A stretch of DNA of 64,000 nucleotides from Cognaticolwellia sediminilitoris (GCA_002104535.1 NBOG01000010.1:97642-161641), one strand, 5' to 3'. Positions 1 to 10,585 are shown, numbered from the stretch's first letter. Notes: generated by a model not told the origin, from the letters alone. Translations and numbers: made by a program.

Positions 1-1
1 T

Positions 2-223
2 ATTGAGCAAGCACTGCGTTTGAGCCCCAATAATGTAAAGTTATTGATTAGCGAACTTAAAATACTGATCAAAATTAAACAAGACAATCAAGAAACACCA
101 GAACATGAAGAGTCAGTAGAACGGATAATGACAGAATTAATTAAGCAAGATTTAACTGGTAAGAACTTGATTGCATTTAAAGAATTAAGAGAAAAGTGGC
201 AGCAATTAAATAAACCTCGTTGA
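2..223 (+). CDS. C-terminal fragment of an unidentified protein
   Basis: The reading frame is open from the first bases of the window and ends with TGA at 221-223, so this is the last 73 or so residues of a gene that starts to the left. The visible part begins with a short stretch (IEQALRLSPNN) resembling the end of a TPR helix pair and continues as charged, probably helical sequence with no recognisable motif. A TTG inside the frame at 20 should not be taken as the start. It runs tail-to-tail with queG, with 23 bases between the stops. I cannot name the family; a TPR-containing protein is only a guess. Confidence 0.5.
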   Translation: MEQALRLSPNNVKLLISELKILIKIKQDNQETPEHEESVERIMTELIKQDLTGKNLIAFKELREKWQQLNKPR

Positions 224-246
224 GATTAAATTAATGTAATGCGGTT

Positions 247-1392
247 TTACGCATCGCGTGGCATACCTTTTTCAACGGAGCGAATTAACCGCGCCGTTAA
301 ACGTAAATTTTGATCTTTTGCTAACGCTTGCTGTTTTAAGTTTTGTTGTGCAATCGCCCATTCAATATGTTCAGCTACCATAGCCTCACTATCAGCTAAC
401 TTTTGTGTCAGCGCCTCTATATTACGGGGTGAAAAGTCTGCATTACCTAAAGCCACGGCAATATTACGTTGCCAACATTGAAACCCTATACGTCGAATAG
501 GTGAGCCTTCAGTTTTATGTAGAAAAGTTGCTTCGTCCCATGAAAACAACGTCAATAATGAAATGTTGTCTAAATTCTGTCGAGGCTTAAAGTCGTCTTC
601 GCAACCTAGTTTGGCAAATTTATTCCAAGGGCAAATTAATTGGCAGTCGTCACAGCCATAAACCCTATTTCCTATTAGCGGCCTAAATTCAACAGGGATA
701 GCATCACGTAACTCGATGGTTAAATAAGATATGCAGCGTCTAGCGTCGACCACATAAGGTTCAACAATAGCTTGAGTCGGACAAATTTTGATACAGGCAA
801 CGCAACTGCCGCAGTCATTTTCCGATTTAGTATCTGTAATTAAGGGGATGTCGACTAAAAGCTCGCCTAAGAAAAACCATGAACCTGCTTGTTTGTTAAT
901 GAGTAAAGAATGTTTTCCAACCCAACCTAATCCAGCTTTTTCGGCTAACGGTCGTTCAAGTATTGGTGCAGAATCAACAAAAGGTCGATAATTGAAATTT
1001 TCGCAGTGTAATTTTATTTTTTCACCCAGTTGCTTCAAGCGCTTACGCATTAACTTATGATAATCGCGACCGAGAGCATATCGGCTAATATAGGCGTGAT
1101 CTTTATTTTTTAAAATACGAGCAAATTTTGCTTCTGCAGGTAAATAATCCATGCGGACACTAATAACATTAAGTGTACCTTCTACCAACTCCTTTGCTCT
1201 CGCACGCATTAATCCATGGCGGGCCATATAATCCATATTGCCATGGTAGTCATTATCTAACCATCGCGTTAAAGCCTGTTCATGTTGTGATAAATCAATA
1301 TCACTTATGCCTACTTGTGAAAAGCCGAGTTCTTGACCCCAAAGTTTGATTTTATCGGTTAGTTCTTGATAGTTAATAGCAGGTGGAGTCAT
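247..1392 (-). CDS. queG: Epoxyqueuosine reductase QueG
   Basis: QueG reduces epoxyqueuosine to queuosine in the wobble position of tRNAs Tyr, His, Asn and Asp, using cobalamin and two 4Fe-4S clusters in the cytoplasm. The family signatures are visible: the central DSAPILERPLAEKAGLGWVGKH block, and two ferredoxin-like cysteine motifs (CGSCVACIKICP and CDDCQLICPW). The frame could begin further upstream at a GTG (1449), but I choose the ATG at 1392: it gives 381 residues, matching E. coli QueG (379), and the following residues (NYQELTDKIKLWGQELGF) align with the usual N-terminus. It is divergent from tsaE, as in many gammaproteobacteria, but the nnrD gene normally between the two is absent. 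Confidence 0.95.
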   Translation of the reverse strand: MTPPAINYQELTDKIKLWGQELGFSQVGISDIDLSQHEQALTRWLDNDYHGNMDYMARHGLMRARAKELVEGTLNVISVRMDYLPAEAKFARILKNKDHAYISRYALGRDYHKLMRKRLKQLGEKIKLHCENFNYRPFVDSAPILERPLAEKAGLGWVGKHSLLINKQAGSWFFLGELLVDIPLITDTKSENDCGSCVACIKICPTQAIVEPYVVDARRCISYLTIELRDAIPVEFRPLIGNRVYGCDDCQLICPWNKFAKLGCEDDFKPRQNLDNISLLTLFSWDEATFLHKTEGSPIRRIGFQCWQRNIAVALGNADFSPRNIEALTQKLADSEAMVAEHIEWAIAQQNLKQQALAKDQNLRLTARLIRSVEKGMPRDA

Positions 1393-1659
1393 GGTCGCCC
1401 AATAATTAAGGGATTTAAACAGTGCAAAAGTTGACGAGTAGTTTAACACATAAAATTATAAGGTTAATCGACTATAAAAATTATAGGGCAGTAAAGCGCA
1501 AGTACACTTACGGTTTTTTGCGAGGTAAATAGTGGTATGCCTAGGCGGCGAGGTGGTATCATAAATGTTTTAATTTGATAGCATTTCAACCAGGCAATTT
1601 AAACTTGAAAGCTATTAATTTCCCAAGAGATGCGATACTTTATAAGTATTAACGATTTG

Positions 1660-2148
1660 ATGAATAAATTTGTGACAAAACAAACCTTTATATTAGCAGA
1701 TGAGCCAGCAACTGTCGGCTTAGGTAAACAATTAGCTAATATTGTAAAAACTAAGCTGAAACAAGGGATTACCGTTTATTTAAATGGTGACCTCGGTGCA
1801 GGTAAAACCACCTTAACACGAGGTTTTGTGCAAGGTATGGGGCATATCGGTAATGTTAAAAGCCCAACTTACACTTTAGTTGAGCCTTATGATTTAGGTG
1901 ATTGGCAGGTCTATCACTTTGACTTGTATCGATTAGCAGACCCCGAAGAGTTAGAATATATGGGCATTCGAGATTACTTTAATCGTAATAGTTGTAGCTT
2001 TATCGAATGGCCTGAAAAAGGTCAGGGTATGTTAGCTGAGCCCGATATGCTGATTGACTTAGCTTATGACGAAGAACAGCGCCAAGTTACTTTGCAAGCT
2101 ATGAGCGCTTTAGGTGAACAAGTATTGTTAGCTTTGACAGAAAAATAA
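1660..2148 (+). CDS. tsaE: tRNA threonylcarbamoyladenosine biosynthesis ATPase TsaE
   Basis: TsaE is the ATPase that works with TsaB/TsaD to form t6A at position 37 of ANN-decoding tRNAs. A Walker A motif (GDLGAGKTT), the KSPTYTLVEPY block and the YHFDLYRLADPEELEYMGIRDYF block identify it clearly. An in-frame ATG at 1630 would add ten residues; the ATG at 1660 gives 162 residues and lines up with the E. coli N-terminus (153 residues). Neither start has a strong ribosome binding site. It is the first gene of the tsaE-amiB-mutL-miaA-hfq-hflX-hflKC series; a gap of 113 bases separates it from amiB. Confidence 0.93.
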   Translation: MNKFVTKQTFILADEPATVGLGKQLANIVKTKLKQGITVYLNGDLGAGKTTLTRGFVQGMGHIGNVKSPTYTLVEPYDLGDWQVYHFDLYRLADPEELEYMGIRDYFNRNSCSFIEWPEKGQGMLAEPDMLIDLAYDEEQRQVTLQAMSALGEQVLLALTEK

Positions 2149-2261
2149 AGTTAAGGCTTGAGTGATTAAAAGGTAACGCCTCGGTTATAACCAAGGTAAA
2201 GTTAAACAATATAATAAAAAAAATAACCCATAATATAAGTTATTAAGAGGTATTAAATTCA

Positions 2262-3572
2262 ATGCGTTTTGCAATTAAATTCACCGCAGTTCTAATGCTT
2301 TGGCTAGGAGTAGCAATTGTTGCTAGCGCTAGTAATAGCATTGACGGTGTGCGGATTTGGCCAGCGCCTGAAAATACCCGAATCGTTTTTGATTTAAGCG
2401 AAAAACCTGACTTTAAATATTTCTCCCTCAACTCGCCACAACGTTTAGTTATTGACTTTAAAGACAGTAAAAATAACGCCGCGCTAATGGCGGCAATAAA
2501 AAATGATCGTCGTGTCAAAAAAATTCGCACTAGCACTCCAAAACAAAAAGGCAGTACACGTTTAGTACTGGAATTAGCCGACGATTATAGGGTTTCAGTC
2601 TTTCCGTTAACGCCCGCTGGTCAGTATGGCGATCGATTAGTTATCGACCTTTATGACAAAGAAAGCCAGCCAGTCGCTACCCATGACAATAGCACCGGAA
2701 AACGCGATATCGTTATTGCCATTGTTGCGGGTCACGGTGGCGAGGACCCTGGCTCTATCGGTGCATCAGGTACCTATGAAAAACGAGTCACCTTGAAGAT
2801 TTCGCAAAGGCTTGCTGATTTAATTAATAAAAAAGAAGGCTTTAAGGCTGTTATGATCCGAAGTGGTGATTATTATGTTAATCATAACCGCAAAACAGAA
2901 TTGGCTCGAAAGTCTAAAGCTGATTTACTTATTTCAATACATGCTGACGCTTTTACTTCCTCAATACCTAGCGGTGCTTCAGTTTTAGTGCAAGCTACCC
3001 GACGTGCTGACTCTGAGTTTACCCGCTGGATAAAAAATAGAGAGAAAAACTCAGAGTTACTTGGTGGTGCTGGTGAAACCATCCGAATGACCAAAGATGA
3101 CAATTTGGCAATTGCTTTAGCCGACATGAAAAAAGAATATACTATGGCTAGTAGCTATGACTTTGCTGAGCATGTAGTAAAACAGTTAGGTAAAGTAACA
3201 AAGTTGCATAAAAAGAAACCAGAACGTTTAAGTTTAGCGGTATTAAAGTCATCAGATATTCCTTCTGTATTAATTGAAACCGGTTTTATCTCTAACCCTC
3301 AAGAAGAAAAACGACTAAATAATTCAAGACATCAACAAAAGTTAGCTAAGGCTATATATATTGCCGTAGATGATTATTTTTCTCGTAATCCTCCTGATGG
3401 CACCCTCATCGCAGCAACTCGAGTACGGGAGCACAAAGTTAGCCGCGGAGAATCACTTTCTGTGGTTGCTCAGCGCTATAAAGTGTCTATTAGAGAATTG
3501 AAGTCTGCTAATAACCTCAAGTCCAATGTTGTAAAAATTGGCCAAACCTTAAAAATTCCACAGGCAGATTAA
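2262..3572 (+). CDS. amiB: N-acetylmuramoyl-L-alanine amidase AmiB-type
   Basis: Periplasmic zinc amidase that cleaves the peptide stem from MurNAc during daughter-cell separation. The 436-residue product has a signal peptide (about 1-24), an AMIN domain (about 25-110) for septal targeting, an Amidase_3 catalytic domain (about 150-372) and a C-terminal LysM peptidoglycan-binding domain (about 389-434). Likely zinc ligands are His158 (AGHGGEDPG), Glu173 (TYEKRVTL) and His227 (SIHADAF), with catalytic Glu339 (IETGFISN). AMIN plus LysM is the architecture of AmiB in Alteromonadales and Vibrio. It ends 7 bases before mutL, so the two are almost certainly co-transcribed. Confidence 0.95.
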   Translation: MRFAIKFTAVLMLWLGVAIVASASNSIDGVRIWPAPENTRIVFDLSEKPDFKYFSLNSPQRLVIDFKDSKNNAALMAAIKNDRRVKKIRTSTPKQKGSTRLVLELADDYRVSVFPLTPAGQYGDRLVIDLYDKESQPVATHDNSTGKRDIVIAIVAGHGGEDPGSIGASGTYEKRVTLKISQRLADLINKKEGFKAVMIRSGDYYVNHNRKTELARKSKADLLISIHADAFTSSIPSGASVLVQATRRADSEFTRWIKNREKNSELLGGAGETIRMTKDDNLAIALADMKKEYTMASSYDFAEHVVKQLGKVTKLHKKKPERLSLAVLKSSDIPSVLIETGFISNPQEEKRLNNSRHQQKLAKAIYIAVDDYFSRNPPDGTLIAATRVREHKVSRGESLSVVAQRYKVSIRELKSANNLKSNVVKIGQTLKIPQAD

Positions 3573-3579
3573 CTTTCGT

Positions 3580-5499
3580 ATGACCATTGCAATATTACCC
3601 GCGCGCCTTGCTAACCAAATCGCTGCAGGTGAAGTGGTTGAACGTCCCGCTTCAGTTGTTAAAGAACTGGTAGAAAACAGTATTGATGCTGGCGCCACCA
3701 GTATAAAAATTGATATTGAAAAAGGTGGCGCAAAACGTATTCGTATTATCGACAATGGCAAAGGTATTGCCAAAGACGAATTAGGCTTAGCGCTAAGTCG
3801 CCATGCTACTAGCAAAATTAAAGACTTAGACGATCTTGAGTCAATTTCTAGTATGGGCTTTCGTGGTGAAGCATTAGCGAGTATCAGTTCTGTTGCGCGT
3901 TTAACCTTGACCTCAAAACCTGAGGCGCAAGATTCAGCATGGCAAGCTAATGCTGAAGGAAGAGATATGGCCGTCGCTATTAAACCTGCGGCGCATCCTG
4001 ATGGCACCACTATCGATGTTAGCGATTTATTTTTTAATACCCCAGCTCGCCGTAAATTTTTACGGACAGAAAAAACAGAATTTGCTCATATTGAAGAGGT
4101 GATTAAACGTATTGCTTTAGCGCATTTTGATATCACTTTTATTCTTTCTCATAATCATAAAGTGGTGAAGCAATTTCGCGTAGCAAACTCTGCGGTGCAA
4201 AAAAGCAAACGAGTCGCGCAAGTGTGTGGCCAAAAGTTTATTGAAAATGCCTTAGAGGTTGATTGCCAGCATGAAGGCTTACATTTGTATGGTTGGATTG
4301 CACAGCCAAGCTTTTATCGCAATCAAAATGACCTTTCTTATAGTTATGTTAATGAACGGATGATGCGTGATAAATTAATTAATCATGCCATTCGTCAAGC
4401 CTACGCAGATTTATTACCAAGTGATGGCTACCCTGCATTCGTACTGTTTTTGAAGCTAAATTATCGAGATGTTGATGTCAATGTGCATCCAGCTAAGCAC
4501 GAGGTCCGCTTTCATCAAGGGCGCTATGTACATGACTTTATTTATTCAGTTTGTAATCAGGCGCTGAGAAATGAACTCGAGTTAGATATCGATAGTTCTA
4601 CTGGTGAGGTATTAACGACTGAGCCTGTTAATGAAGTGCATGCTGATGTTATTGAACAGGACTGCAGTTACGTCACCCCTTTACGAACCAGTTTAGATAG
4701 ACAGGCCCCTGAGCATTTAAATAGAAATTTTACCCAAGAAAAGCACTCGACTAATAACAGTGTTAATTATGGTGGGAATAGTAGCCAGCATTATTCTGCA
4801 AAAATAAATCCTCAGGCGATGAAAGCTTACAGTGATTTAATGACGCCGTTAGCGATTGATGAACAGATAAATGAATCCACTATGCTTCCAACAAGTTCGA
4901 GCATAGAAACTTCAGTTTTAGATTCTAAGCCACAAGAAGAAATTGGCAATGAAACCAAGGTGCTTTTTTGGCAAGCGCCGCATTTTTTAGTTTTTCAGCA
5001 ACAGCAAACCTTACGAATGTTATCAGTTAAAAAAATCGATACTTTACTTAGGCTGCAAACCATAAAGCAACGCTGGCACGAAAAGCTTGTCAGTCAGCCA
5101 CTATTACTGCCAATTAAAATAAAAGTTAGTGAGAAAGTAGCTAATTTTGTGCAAATAAATGAAGGCCAATTTCAACATATTGGCATGGAAATACGTCAGT
5201 TAAATAGTGCTACTGTACAAATACGACAGTTCCCTGCTTTACTGAGAAATAAAGATGTAGCGAGTAGTTTTGATAAGTTTATTAAGCAGTTGGGTGTTGA
5301 GGAAGGAGAAAGTGTACACGGAGAAATTGACTGGCAAATGGCATTGGCAGCATTAATGGTAAATGATGAAACAAGCCAAGCATACGCATTACAAGTTTGG
5401 CGAAACGCAGAAAGTCATTTTAATTGTCAATTTGACCAACAGTTACGCTTGAATTCTGTGGTAATTGACCTCACATCTTCTATAAATCAGTTAGATTAA
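3580..5499 (+). CDS. mutL: DNA mismatch repair protein MutL
   Basis: MutL links mismatch recognition by MutS to strand cleavage and helicase loading. The N-terminal GHKL ATPase is unmistakable: [27 protein letters not shown] and [13 protein letters not shown] within about the first 110 residues, followed by a transducer domain to about residue 330. A variable linker (about 340-455) precedes the C-terminal dimerisation domain. The endonuclease motif DQHA(X)2E(X)4E of non-enteric MutL proteins is not present, which fits a MutH-dependent, methyl-directed system as in E. coli. The product is 639 residues (E. coli 615). The next gene, miaA, starts 12 bases after the stop. Confidence 0.97.
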   Translation: MTIAILPARLANQIAAGEVVERPASVVKELVENSIDAGATSIKIDIEKGGAKRIRIIDNGKGIAKDELGLALSRHATSKIKDLDDLESISSMGFRGEALASISSVARLTLTSKPEAQDSAWQANAEGRDMAVAIKPAAHPDGTTIDVSDLFFNTPARRKFLRTEKTEFAHIEEVIKRIALAHFDITFILSHNHKVVKQFRVANSAVQKSKRVAQVCGQKFIENALEVDCQHEGLHLYGWIAQPSFYRNQNDLSYSYVNERMMRDKLINHAIRQAYADLLPSDGYPAFVLFLKLNYRDVDVNVHPAKHEVRFHQGRYVHDFIYSVCNQALRNELELDIDSSTGEVLTTEPVNEVHADVIEQDCSYVTPLRTSLDRQAPEHLNRNFTQEKHSTNNSVNYGGNSSQHYSAKINPQAMKAYSDLMTPLAIDEQINESTMLPTSSSIETSVLDSKPQEEIGNETKVLFWQAPHFLVFQQQQTLRMLSVKKIDTLLRLQTIKQRWHEKLVSQPLLLPIKIKVSEKVANFVQINEGQFQHIGMEIRQLNSATVQIRQFPALLRNKDVASSFDKFIKQLGVEEGESVHGEIDWQMALAALMVNDETSQAYALQVWRNAESHFNCQFDQQLRLNSVVIDLTSSINQLD

Positions 5500-5511
5500 A
5501 AAATTAACAAA

Positions 5512-6468
5512 ATGACTAACGTGGTAGACCCCAAAATTTTTGATACAAAACAGCCGCCAGTTATTTGTTTGATGGGGCCAACGGCATCAGGAAAAACAGC
5601 ACTAGCAATGGCGTTATATGACACCTTGCCGTGTGACATTATTAGTGTTGATTCAGCGTTAGTATTTAAAGGTATGGATATTGGCACGGCGAAGCCAACA
5701 GCTAAAGAATTAGCGGCTTATCCTCACCAATTGATCGATATTAGAGATCCGAGTGAAAGTTACTCTGCAGCTGATTTTTGTCAAGATGCATTAAAGGCTA
5801 TCGCAAAAAGCCGAGAAAAAGGCCGTATTCCAGTTTTGGTTGGCGGTACCATGATGTATTTTAAAAGCTTAATTGATGGTATTTCTCCTTTACCAGAAGC
5901 GGATCAAAACATCAGGCAAGCTATTGCGAAAGAAGCTGCTGACAAAGGTTGGCATTATATGCACGAGCAGTTACAAGGGTTTGACCCTGTATCAGCCGAG
6001 CGGATCCACCAAAATGATCCGCAGCGACTTGCACGTGCAATTGAGGTATACCGAAAAACTGGAAATACTTTGACACAATTGACCGAAATAAAAGGTGATA
6101 AAGTAAGCGGAAATGTTTTACAGTTTGCTTTAGCACCAAAAGAACGTAGTGATTTACATGCTCGAATTGAGCTGCGTTTTAATCAAATGATAGAGCAAAA
6201 CTTTGAAAAAGAGGTTATTGCGTTAAAACAACGGGGAGATTTGCACTTAGATTTACCCTCGATGCGATGTGTTGGTTATCGACAAATGTGGCAATACTTA
6301 GCAGGTGACTATGATCACGCAGAGATGATTTTTAAAGGGGTTTGTGCTACAAGGCAATTAGCAAAACGACAGTTGACTTGGTTAAGAAGTTGGCAAAATT
6401 TACACTGGTTGCCAATGGAAGATAAAAATAATTTGCAAGTTATTCTATCGGCAGTAAGCAAACTTTAA
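5512..6468 (+). CDS. miaA: tRNA dimethylallyltransferase MiaA
   Basis: MiaA transfers a dimethylallyl group to A37 of tRNAs reading UNN codons, the first step of ms2i6A formation. Its P-loop GPTASGKT lies about residue 22, followed by the [16 protein letters not shown] block that binds the substrate and by the C-terminal [11 protein letters not shown] and [15 protein letters not shown] blocks. Length is 318 residues (E. coli 316). It sits between mutL and hfq as in E. coli. A TATAAT-like hexamer at 6478-6483, with a poor upstream partner, could give hfq a promoter of its own in the following 113-base gap. Confidence 0.97.
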   Translation: MTNVVDPKIFDTKQPPVICLMGPTASGKTALAMALYDTLPCDIISVDSALVFKGMDIGTAKPTAKELAAYPHQLIDIRDPSESYSAADFCQDALKAIAKSREKGRIPVLVGGTMMYFKSLIDGISPLPEADQNIRQAIAKEAADKGWHYMHEQLQGFDPVSAERIHQNDPQRLARAIEVYRKTGNTLTQLTEIKGDKVSGNVLQFALAPKERSDLHARIELRFNQMIEQNFEKEVIALKQRGDLHLDLPSMRCVGYRQMWQYLAGDYDHAEMIFKGVCATRQLAKRQLTWLRSWQNLHWLPMEDKNNLQVILSAVSKL

Positions 6469-6581
6469 ACATTGATGTATAATTAAATTAGTTCTGCAAT
6501 AAGCAGCTAGTTTTATTGAATAATTTTAATAAAAATAAACACTTTAATTAACTTACTAACAATAACAAAAGGGGCCAACTA

Positions 6582-6845
6582 ATGGCAAAGGGGCAATCTT
6601 TACAAGACCCATTTTTGAATGCGTTACGTCGTGATCGTATTCCAGTAGCAATATACTTGGTTAATGGCATTAAACTACAAGGGCAAGTAGAGTCATTTGA
6701 TCAATTTGTAATTTTACTTAAAAATACTGTAAGTCAAATGGTATATAAACACGCTATCTCAACGGTAGTGCCGTCGCGAGCAGTATCTACTATGCCAGCC
6801 CCGCAAGCTAACCAACAAGATTATAATCAGGACTCTGAAGATTAA
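6582..6845 (+). CDS. hfq: RNA chaperone Hfq
   Basis: Hexameric Sm-like protein that pairs small RNAs with target mRNAs. The first 70 residues are nearly those of E. coli Hfq ([18 protein letters not shown] in the Sm1 part, [28 protein letters not shown] spanning Sm1/Sm2). The C-terminal tail is short (87 residues in total versus 102 in E. coli) and ends acidic (QDYNQDSED), the feature thought to sweep RNA off the core. A strong ribosome binding site (AAGGGG) precedes the ATG by about 7 bases. The gene is between miaA and hflX, the conserved position. Confidence 0.98.
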   Translation: MAKGQSLQDPFLNALRRDRIPVAIYLVNGIKLQGQVESFDQFVILLKNTVSQMVYKHAISTVVPSRAVSTMPAPQANQQDYNQDSED

Positions 6846-6878
6846 TGCAAATAGCTAGTATTGTATGGAGTCGCTCAT

Positions 6879-8165
6879 TTGTTTGATCGGTATCAAGCAG
6901 GTGAGCAGGCGATACTTGTTCATTTAGATTTTCCAGATGATAATACCCGCGAAGATCTACAAGAATTTGAAATGCTTGTAGACTCAGCAGGTATCAGTGC
7001 GTTAAATACCATTACAGGTAAACGCAATACTCCACATCCTAAATATTTTGTTGGTACCGGTAAAGCACAAGAAGTTGCTGATGCAGTACGTATGTATGAT
7101 GCAAATATTGTCTTGTTTAATCATAGTCTTGCACCATCTCAAGAAAAAAATATAGAAGCGTTATGCGAATGCCGTGTTGTGGATCGTACTACGCTAATTT
7201 TAGATATTTTTGCCCAGAGAGCTCGCACTCATGAGGGTAAATTACAAGTTGAATTAGCTCAGTTACGTCACATAAGTACTCGATTAATCCGTGGTTGGAC
7301 TCATTTAGAGCGCCAAAAAGGCGGTATCGGTTTACGTGGACCTGGCGAAACGCAGCTTGAAACAGATCGTCGTTTACTGCGTGAACGTATGGTTAATATT
7401 CGTAAACGATTAGCAAAAGTTGAGAAGCAACGCCAACAAGGTCGTCGAGCAAGAAATAGAGCCGAAATTCCAACCGTATCTTTAGTGGGTTATACCAATG
7501 CTGGTAAATCCACACTATTTAATAAAATAACGCAGGCCGATGTTTACGCTGCTGATCAGTTATTTGCAACGTTAGATCCAACCTTACGTAAAATTGAAGT
7601 GGATGAAGTAGGGCGAGTGATCCTTGCCGATACTGTAGGATTTATTCGCCATTTACCTCATGATTTAGTCGCAGCATTTAAAGCAACCTTAACCGAAACA
7701 AGAGAAGCAGAGTTACTTTTACACGTTATTGATATTTCTGATGAGCGCCGCAGCGAAAACATTGAACAAGTGGAAGAAGTATTAAACGAAATTGAAGCGG
7801 GCGATGTACCACAATTACTGATCTGTAATAAAATTGACCTACTAGATGATATTGAGCCAAGAATTGATCGTGACGAACTAGGTTTGCCGATCCGAGTTTG
7901 GCTTTCAGCACAAAGAGGCATAGGTATTGAGTTGCTATTCGAAGCGCTTGCCGAACGATTAGGTAAGCAAATTGTTAAGCACTTACTTTGTTTACCTCCG
8001 AGTGCAGGTAAACTTCGAGGGCAACTTTATCACTTAAATTGTATAACAAACGAACGTTATGACGAGCAAGGAAATTGTTTAATGGATATAAAATTACCCA
8101 TTAGAGAATGGAACAAGCTAATAAAACAAGACGAAACAGAAATAGAGCACTTTATTCGAACTTAA
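6879..8165 (+). CDS. hflX: Ribosome-splitting GTPase HflX
   Basis: HflX splits stalled ribosomes in a GTP-dependent manner, especially after heat stress. The GTPase motifs GYTNAGKST, DTVGFIRHLPHDLV and NKID are present, preceded by the HflX-specific domain containing RGPGETQLETDRR. The open frame extends up to another TTG at 6861, but I favour the TTG at 6879: it gives MFDRYQAGEQAILVH, matching the E. coli start, a length of 428 (E. coli 426), and a GGAG at 6867-6870 spaced 8 bases before it. TTG as start is unusual and may limit expression. It follows hfq by 33 bases and precedes hflK by 64. Confidence 0.96.
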   Translation: MFDRYQAGEQAILVHLDFPDDNTREDLQEFEMLVDSAGISALNTITGKRNTPHPKYFVGTGKAQEVADAVRMYDANIVLFNHSLAPSQEKNIEALCECRVVDRTTLILDIFAQRARTHEGKLQVELAQLRHISTRLIRGWTHLERQKGGIGLRGPGETQLETDRRLLRERMVNIRKRLAKVEKQRQQGRRARNRAEIPTVSLVGYTNAGKSTLFNKITQADVYAADQLFATLDPTLRKIEVDEVGRVILADTVGFIRHLPHDLVAAFKATLTETREAELLLHVIDISDERRSENIEQVEEVLNEIEAGDVPQLLICNKIDLLDDIEPRIDRDELGLPIRVWLSAQRGIGIELLFEALAERLGKQIVKHLLCLPPSAGKLRGQLYHLNCITNERYDEQGNCLMDIKLPIREWNKLIKQDETEIEHFIRT

Positions 8166-8229
8166 CAGACTGATATATTAGAGCGTTTATATCAGTATAT
8201 GCATTCATTTTTTTATAGCGGAGATTACC

Positions 8230-9375
8230 ATGGCTTGGAATGAACCGGGGAATAACGAAAAAGATCCCTGGAAAAACAAAGGTGGCAAAAATCAAGGACC
8301 ACCTGACTTAGATGATTTATTAAAAGATATCGGCAATAAATTTGGCGGTATTTTCGGCGGCAAAAATTCAGGGGGCGGATCTGGAAAAAGTTTTTCTAGT
8401 ATTGGCATCATGGTTTTGCTTGTTGTAGCTATGTTTGTTTATATATTTGCAGGTTTCTATACCATTAAAGAAGCTGAAAAAGGCATCGTTTTACGCTTTG
8501 GTCAGTATGCTGGTATGGTTGAACCAGGCTTGAGCTGGAAGTGGACCTTTGTTGACCGCATTATTCCGGTTGATATGCAAACCACACGTAATTTACCATC
8601 TTCAGGCTTTATGCTAACCAAAGATGAAAACGTTGTTCGTGTTGAAATGCAAATTCAATATCGTGTTGTTGACGCTCGTAACTACATCTTCAGCGTTACA
8701 AATGCTGATGAGAGTTTAAGTGAATCACTTGATAGTGCCTTACGTTACGTTATTGGTCATTCAAAAATGGATGCTATTTTGACCAGTGGTCGTGAAGAAG
8801 TCCGTCAATCTGTGTGGCAAGAACTAGAAAAAATAATCGAACCTTATAATTTAGGTTTAATTATTGTTGATGTTAACTTTAAAGATGCGCGACCTCCTGA
8901 AGAAGTGAAAGACGCTTTTGATGATGCTATTGCTGCACAAGAAGATGAAGTACGTTTTTTACGTGAAGCTGAAGCTTATGCCCGCGGTATTGAACCTCGT
9001 GCACGTGGTCGAGTTAAACGTTTAGAGCAAGAAGCATTAGCTTACAAAGCACAAATCTTGCTGGATGCTGAAGGTGATGTAGCTCGATTTAACAAGTTAC
9101 TACCAGAATATAAAGCTGCGCCTGAAGTGACACGCCAACGTATGTATTTAACAACGATGGAAAATGTCTACAGCAACACTAGCAAAGTTATGGTTGATGT
9201 TGAGGGCGGTAATAATATGATTTATTTACCACTCGATAAAATTATGCAGCAGCAATCAGGTGGACAACGCGTTATTCAGCATTCAGAGCCGGCCATAAAC
9301 CAGTCGTCAAATAGTAACAATAGTGCACCTACATTATCTGGTCGTAGTGATCGTTTCAATAATGGGAGAGATTAA
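8230..9375 (+). CDS. hflK: FtsH protease modulator HflK
   Basis: Inner-membrane SPFH/band-7 protein that with HflC forms the large cage around FtsH and controls its proteolysis of membrane substrates. The 381-residue protein has the typical glycine/asparagine-rich cytoplasmic N-terminus (about 1-57), one transmembrane helix (about 58-78), the periplasmic SPFH domain and a coiled-coil stretch with the EALAYKAQILLDAEGD segment. The C-terminal tail is low-complexity and serine/asparagine-rich. A GGAG precedes the ATG with ideal spacing. Only 3 bases separate it from hflC. Confidence 0.97.
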   Translation: MAWNEPGNNEKDPWKNKGGKNQGPPDLDDLLKDIGNKFGGIFGGKNSGGGSGKSFSSIGIMVLLVVAMFVYIFAGFYTIKEAEKGIVLRFGQYAGMVEPGLSWKWTFVDRIIPVDMQTTRNLPSSGFMLTKDENVVRVEMQIQYRVVDARNYIFSVTNADESLSESLDSALRYVIGHSKMDAILTSGREEVRQSVWQELEKIIEPYNLGLIIVDVNFKDARPPEEVKDAFDDAIAAQEDEVRFLREAEAYARGIEPRARGRVKRLEQEALAYKAQILLDAEGDVARFNKLLPEYKAAPEVTRQRMYLTTMENVYSNTSKVMVDVEGGNNMIYLPLDKIMQQQSGGQRVIQHSEPAINQSSNSNNSAPTLSGRSDRFNNGRD

Positions 9376-9378
9376 GCC

Positions 9379-10263
9379 ATGAAGAATTTTTTATTGGCAA
9401 TCATAGCCTTAATATTTGTACTTACGGTTTCTTCTGTATTTGTTGTTTTTGAAGGCCAACGTGGCATTGTGTTTCAATTTTCAAAAATTACTCGTGATGC
9501 AACAACCGGGGACATGAAAGTTTATGAACCGGGTTTGCACTTTAAATTCCCATTTATTAACACGGTACGTAAAATTGATGCACGTATTCAAACACTAGAT
9601 GAAGCGCCTGATCGTTTTGTTACCTCTGAAAAGAAAGATTTAATGGTCGACTCATTTGTTAAATGGCGCATCGTTAATTTTTCTACTTATTACTTACGTA
9701 CAACGGGTTCAATTGAAAATGCTCGTGCGTTGTTAAAGCAGAAAGTAAACAACGGTCTACGTACTGAAATTGGTACGCGTACCATTAAAGAGATTGTTTC
9801 GGGTGATCGTGATGACATCATGGCAAAAGCATTAGAAAGTGCTAAAAGTAGCCGTGAAGATTTAGGTATTGAAGTTATCGATGTACGTATTAAAGCGATT
9901 AACCTTCCACGTGAAGTGAGTAACTCGATTTACGAACGTATGCGTGCTGAACGTACTGCGGTCGCTAAAGAGCATCGCTCACAAGGTCAAGAGCAATCAG
10001 AAATCATTCGTGCAACCATTGACGCAAAAGTAACTGTAATGCTTGCGACAGCGCAGAAGAATGCACAAGAAATTCGTGGTGAAGGCGATGCCTTGGCAGC
10101 GAAAGTCTATGCTGATTCATATAGCCAAGATGCTGAGTTCTATAACTTCTTCAGAAGCTTAGAAGCTTACGAGAAAAGTTTTAGCTCGAAAAGCGATATC
10201 ATGGTTGTTAAACCTGACAGCGACTTCTTCAATTACCTAAAAGATGGTAAAAAAGCGAAGTAA
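9379..10263 (+). CDS. hflC: FtsH protease modulator HflC
   Basis: Partner of HflK in the HflKC complex. The protein has an N-terminal transmembrane segment (about 4-24) that acts as an uncleaved anchor, then an SPFH domain (LDEAPDRFVTSEKKDLMVDSFVKWRI) and the C-terminal helical region with EGDALAAKVYADSYSQDAEFYNFFRSLEAY, nearly identical to the enteric protein. Its length of 294 residues is somewhat below E. coli HflC (334). It closes the main operon: a strong hairpin terminator begins 24 bases downstream. Confidence 0.97.
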   Translation: MKNFLLAIIALIFVLTVSSVFVVFEGQRGIVFQFSKITRDATTGDMKVYEPGLHFKFPFINTVRKIDARIQTLDEAPDRFVTSEKKDLMVDSFVKWRIVNFSTYYLRTTGSIENARALLKQKVNNGLRTEIGTRTIKEIVSGDRDDIMAKALESAKSSREDLGIEVIDVRIKAINLPREVSNSIYERMRAERTAVAKEHRSQGQEQSEIIRATIDAKVTVMLATAQKNAQEIRGEGDALAAKVYADSYSQDAEFYNFFRSLEAYEKSFSSKSDIMVVKPDSDFFNYLKDGKKAK

Positions 10264-10286
10264 GTTTTAAGGTTAACTAGCATTGT

Positions 10287-10320
10287 AAAAGCCATGACCT
10301 TGTCATGGCTTTTTGTTTTT
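10287..10320 (+). terminator. Rho-independent terminator after hflC
   Basis: GCCATGAC (10291-10298) pairs with GTCATGGC (10302-10309) around a 3-base loop, with flanking A/T pairs and then a T-rich run (10310-10320). It separates hflC from the small DUF2065 gene, although some readthrough into that gene is likely. Confidence 0.85.
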
Positions 10321-10333
10321 TATAAGGTAAATA

Positions 10334-10519
10334 ATGATGTCAACACTGCTACTTGCTGTTGCTATAGCATTAATAATTGAAGGCTTAATACCAGCGCTTT
10401 TTCCAAATAAATGGCGTGCGTATGTGCTAAAAATCGCCGATGAACCGGTTAATACTATCCGTCAAATCGGACTCGTTTTAGTGATAATTGGTCTGATCCT
10501 ATTTTGGGCGGTAAATTAA
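10334..10519 (+). CDS. DUF2065 family small membrane protein (YjeT-like)
   Basis: A 61-residue protein with two predicted transmembrane helices (about 3-22 and 40-60) joined by a short basic loop containing the FPNKWRAYV segment. Sequence and position between hflC and purA match E. coli YjeT (DUF2065), whose function is unknown. An AAGG spaced 6 bases before the ATG supports the start. It lies beyond the hflC terminator, so it may be made at low level or from a promoter inside hflC. Confidence 0.85.
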   Translation: MMSTLLLAVAIALIIEGLIPALFPNKWRAYVLKIADEPVNTIRQIGLVLVIIGLILFWAVN

Positions 10520-10585
10520 TTGTCTTGCTAACTCTCGACCAACACAGGATTTTTTTAGATTGGGTTAAAAATCAACAATTATTGC

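Noticed and set aside
2882..3127. Minus-strand open frame inside amiB
   Set aside because: It is the complement of well-conserved amidase codons; no ribosome binding site or family resemblance.
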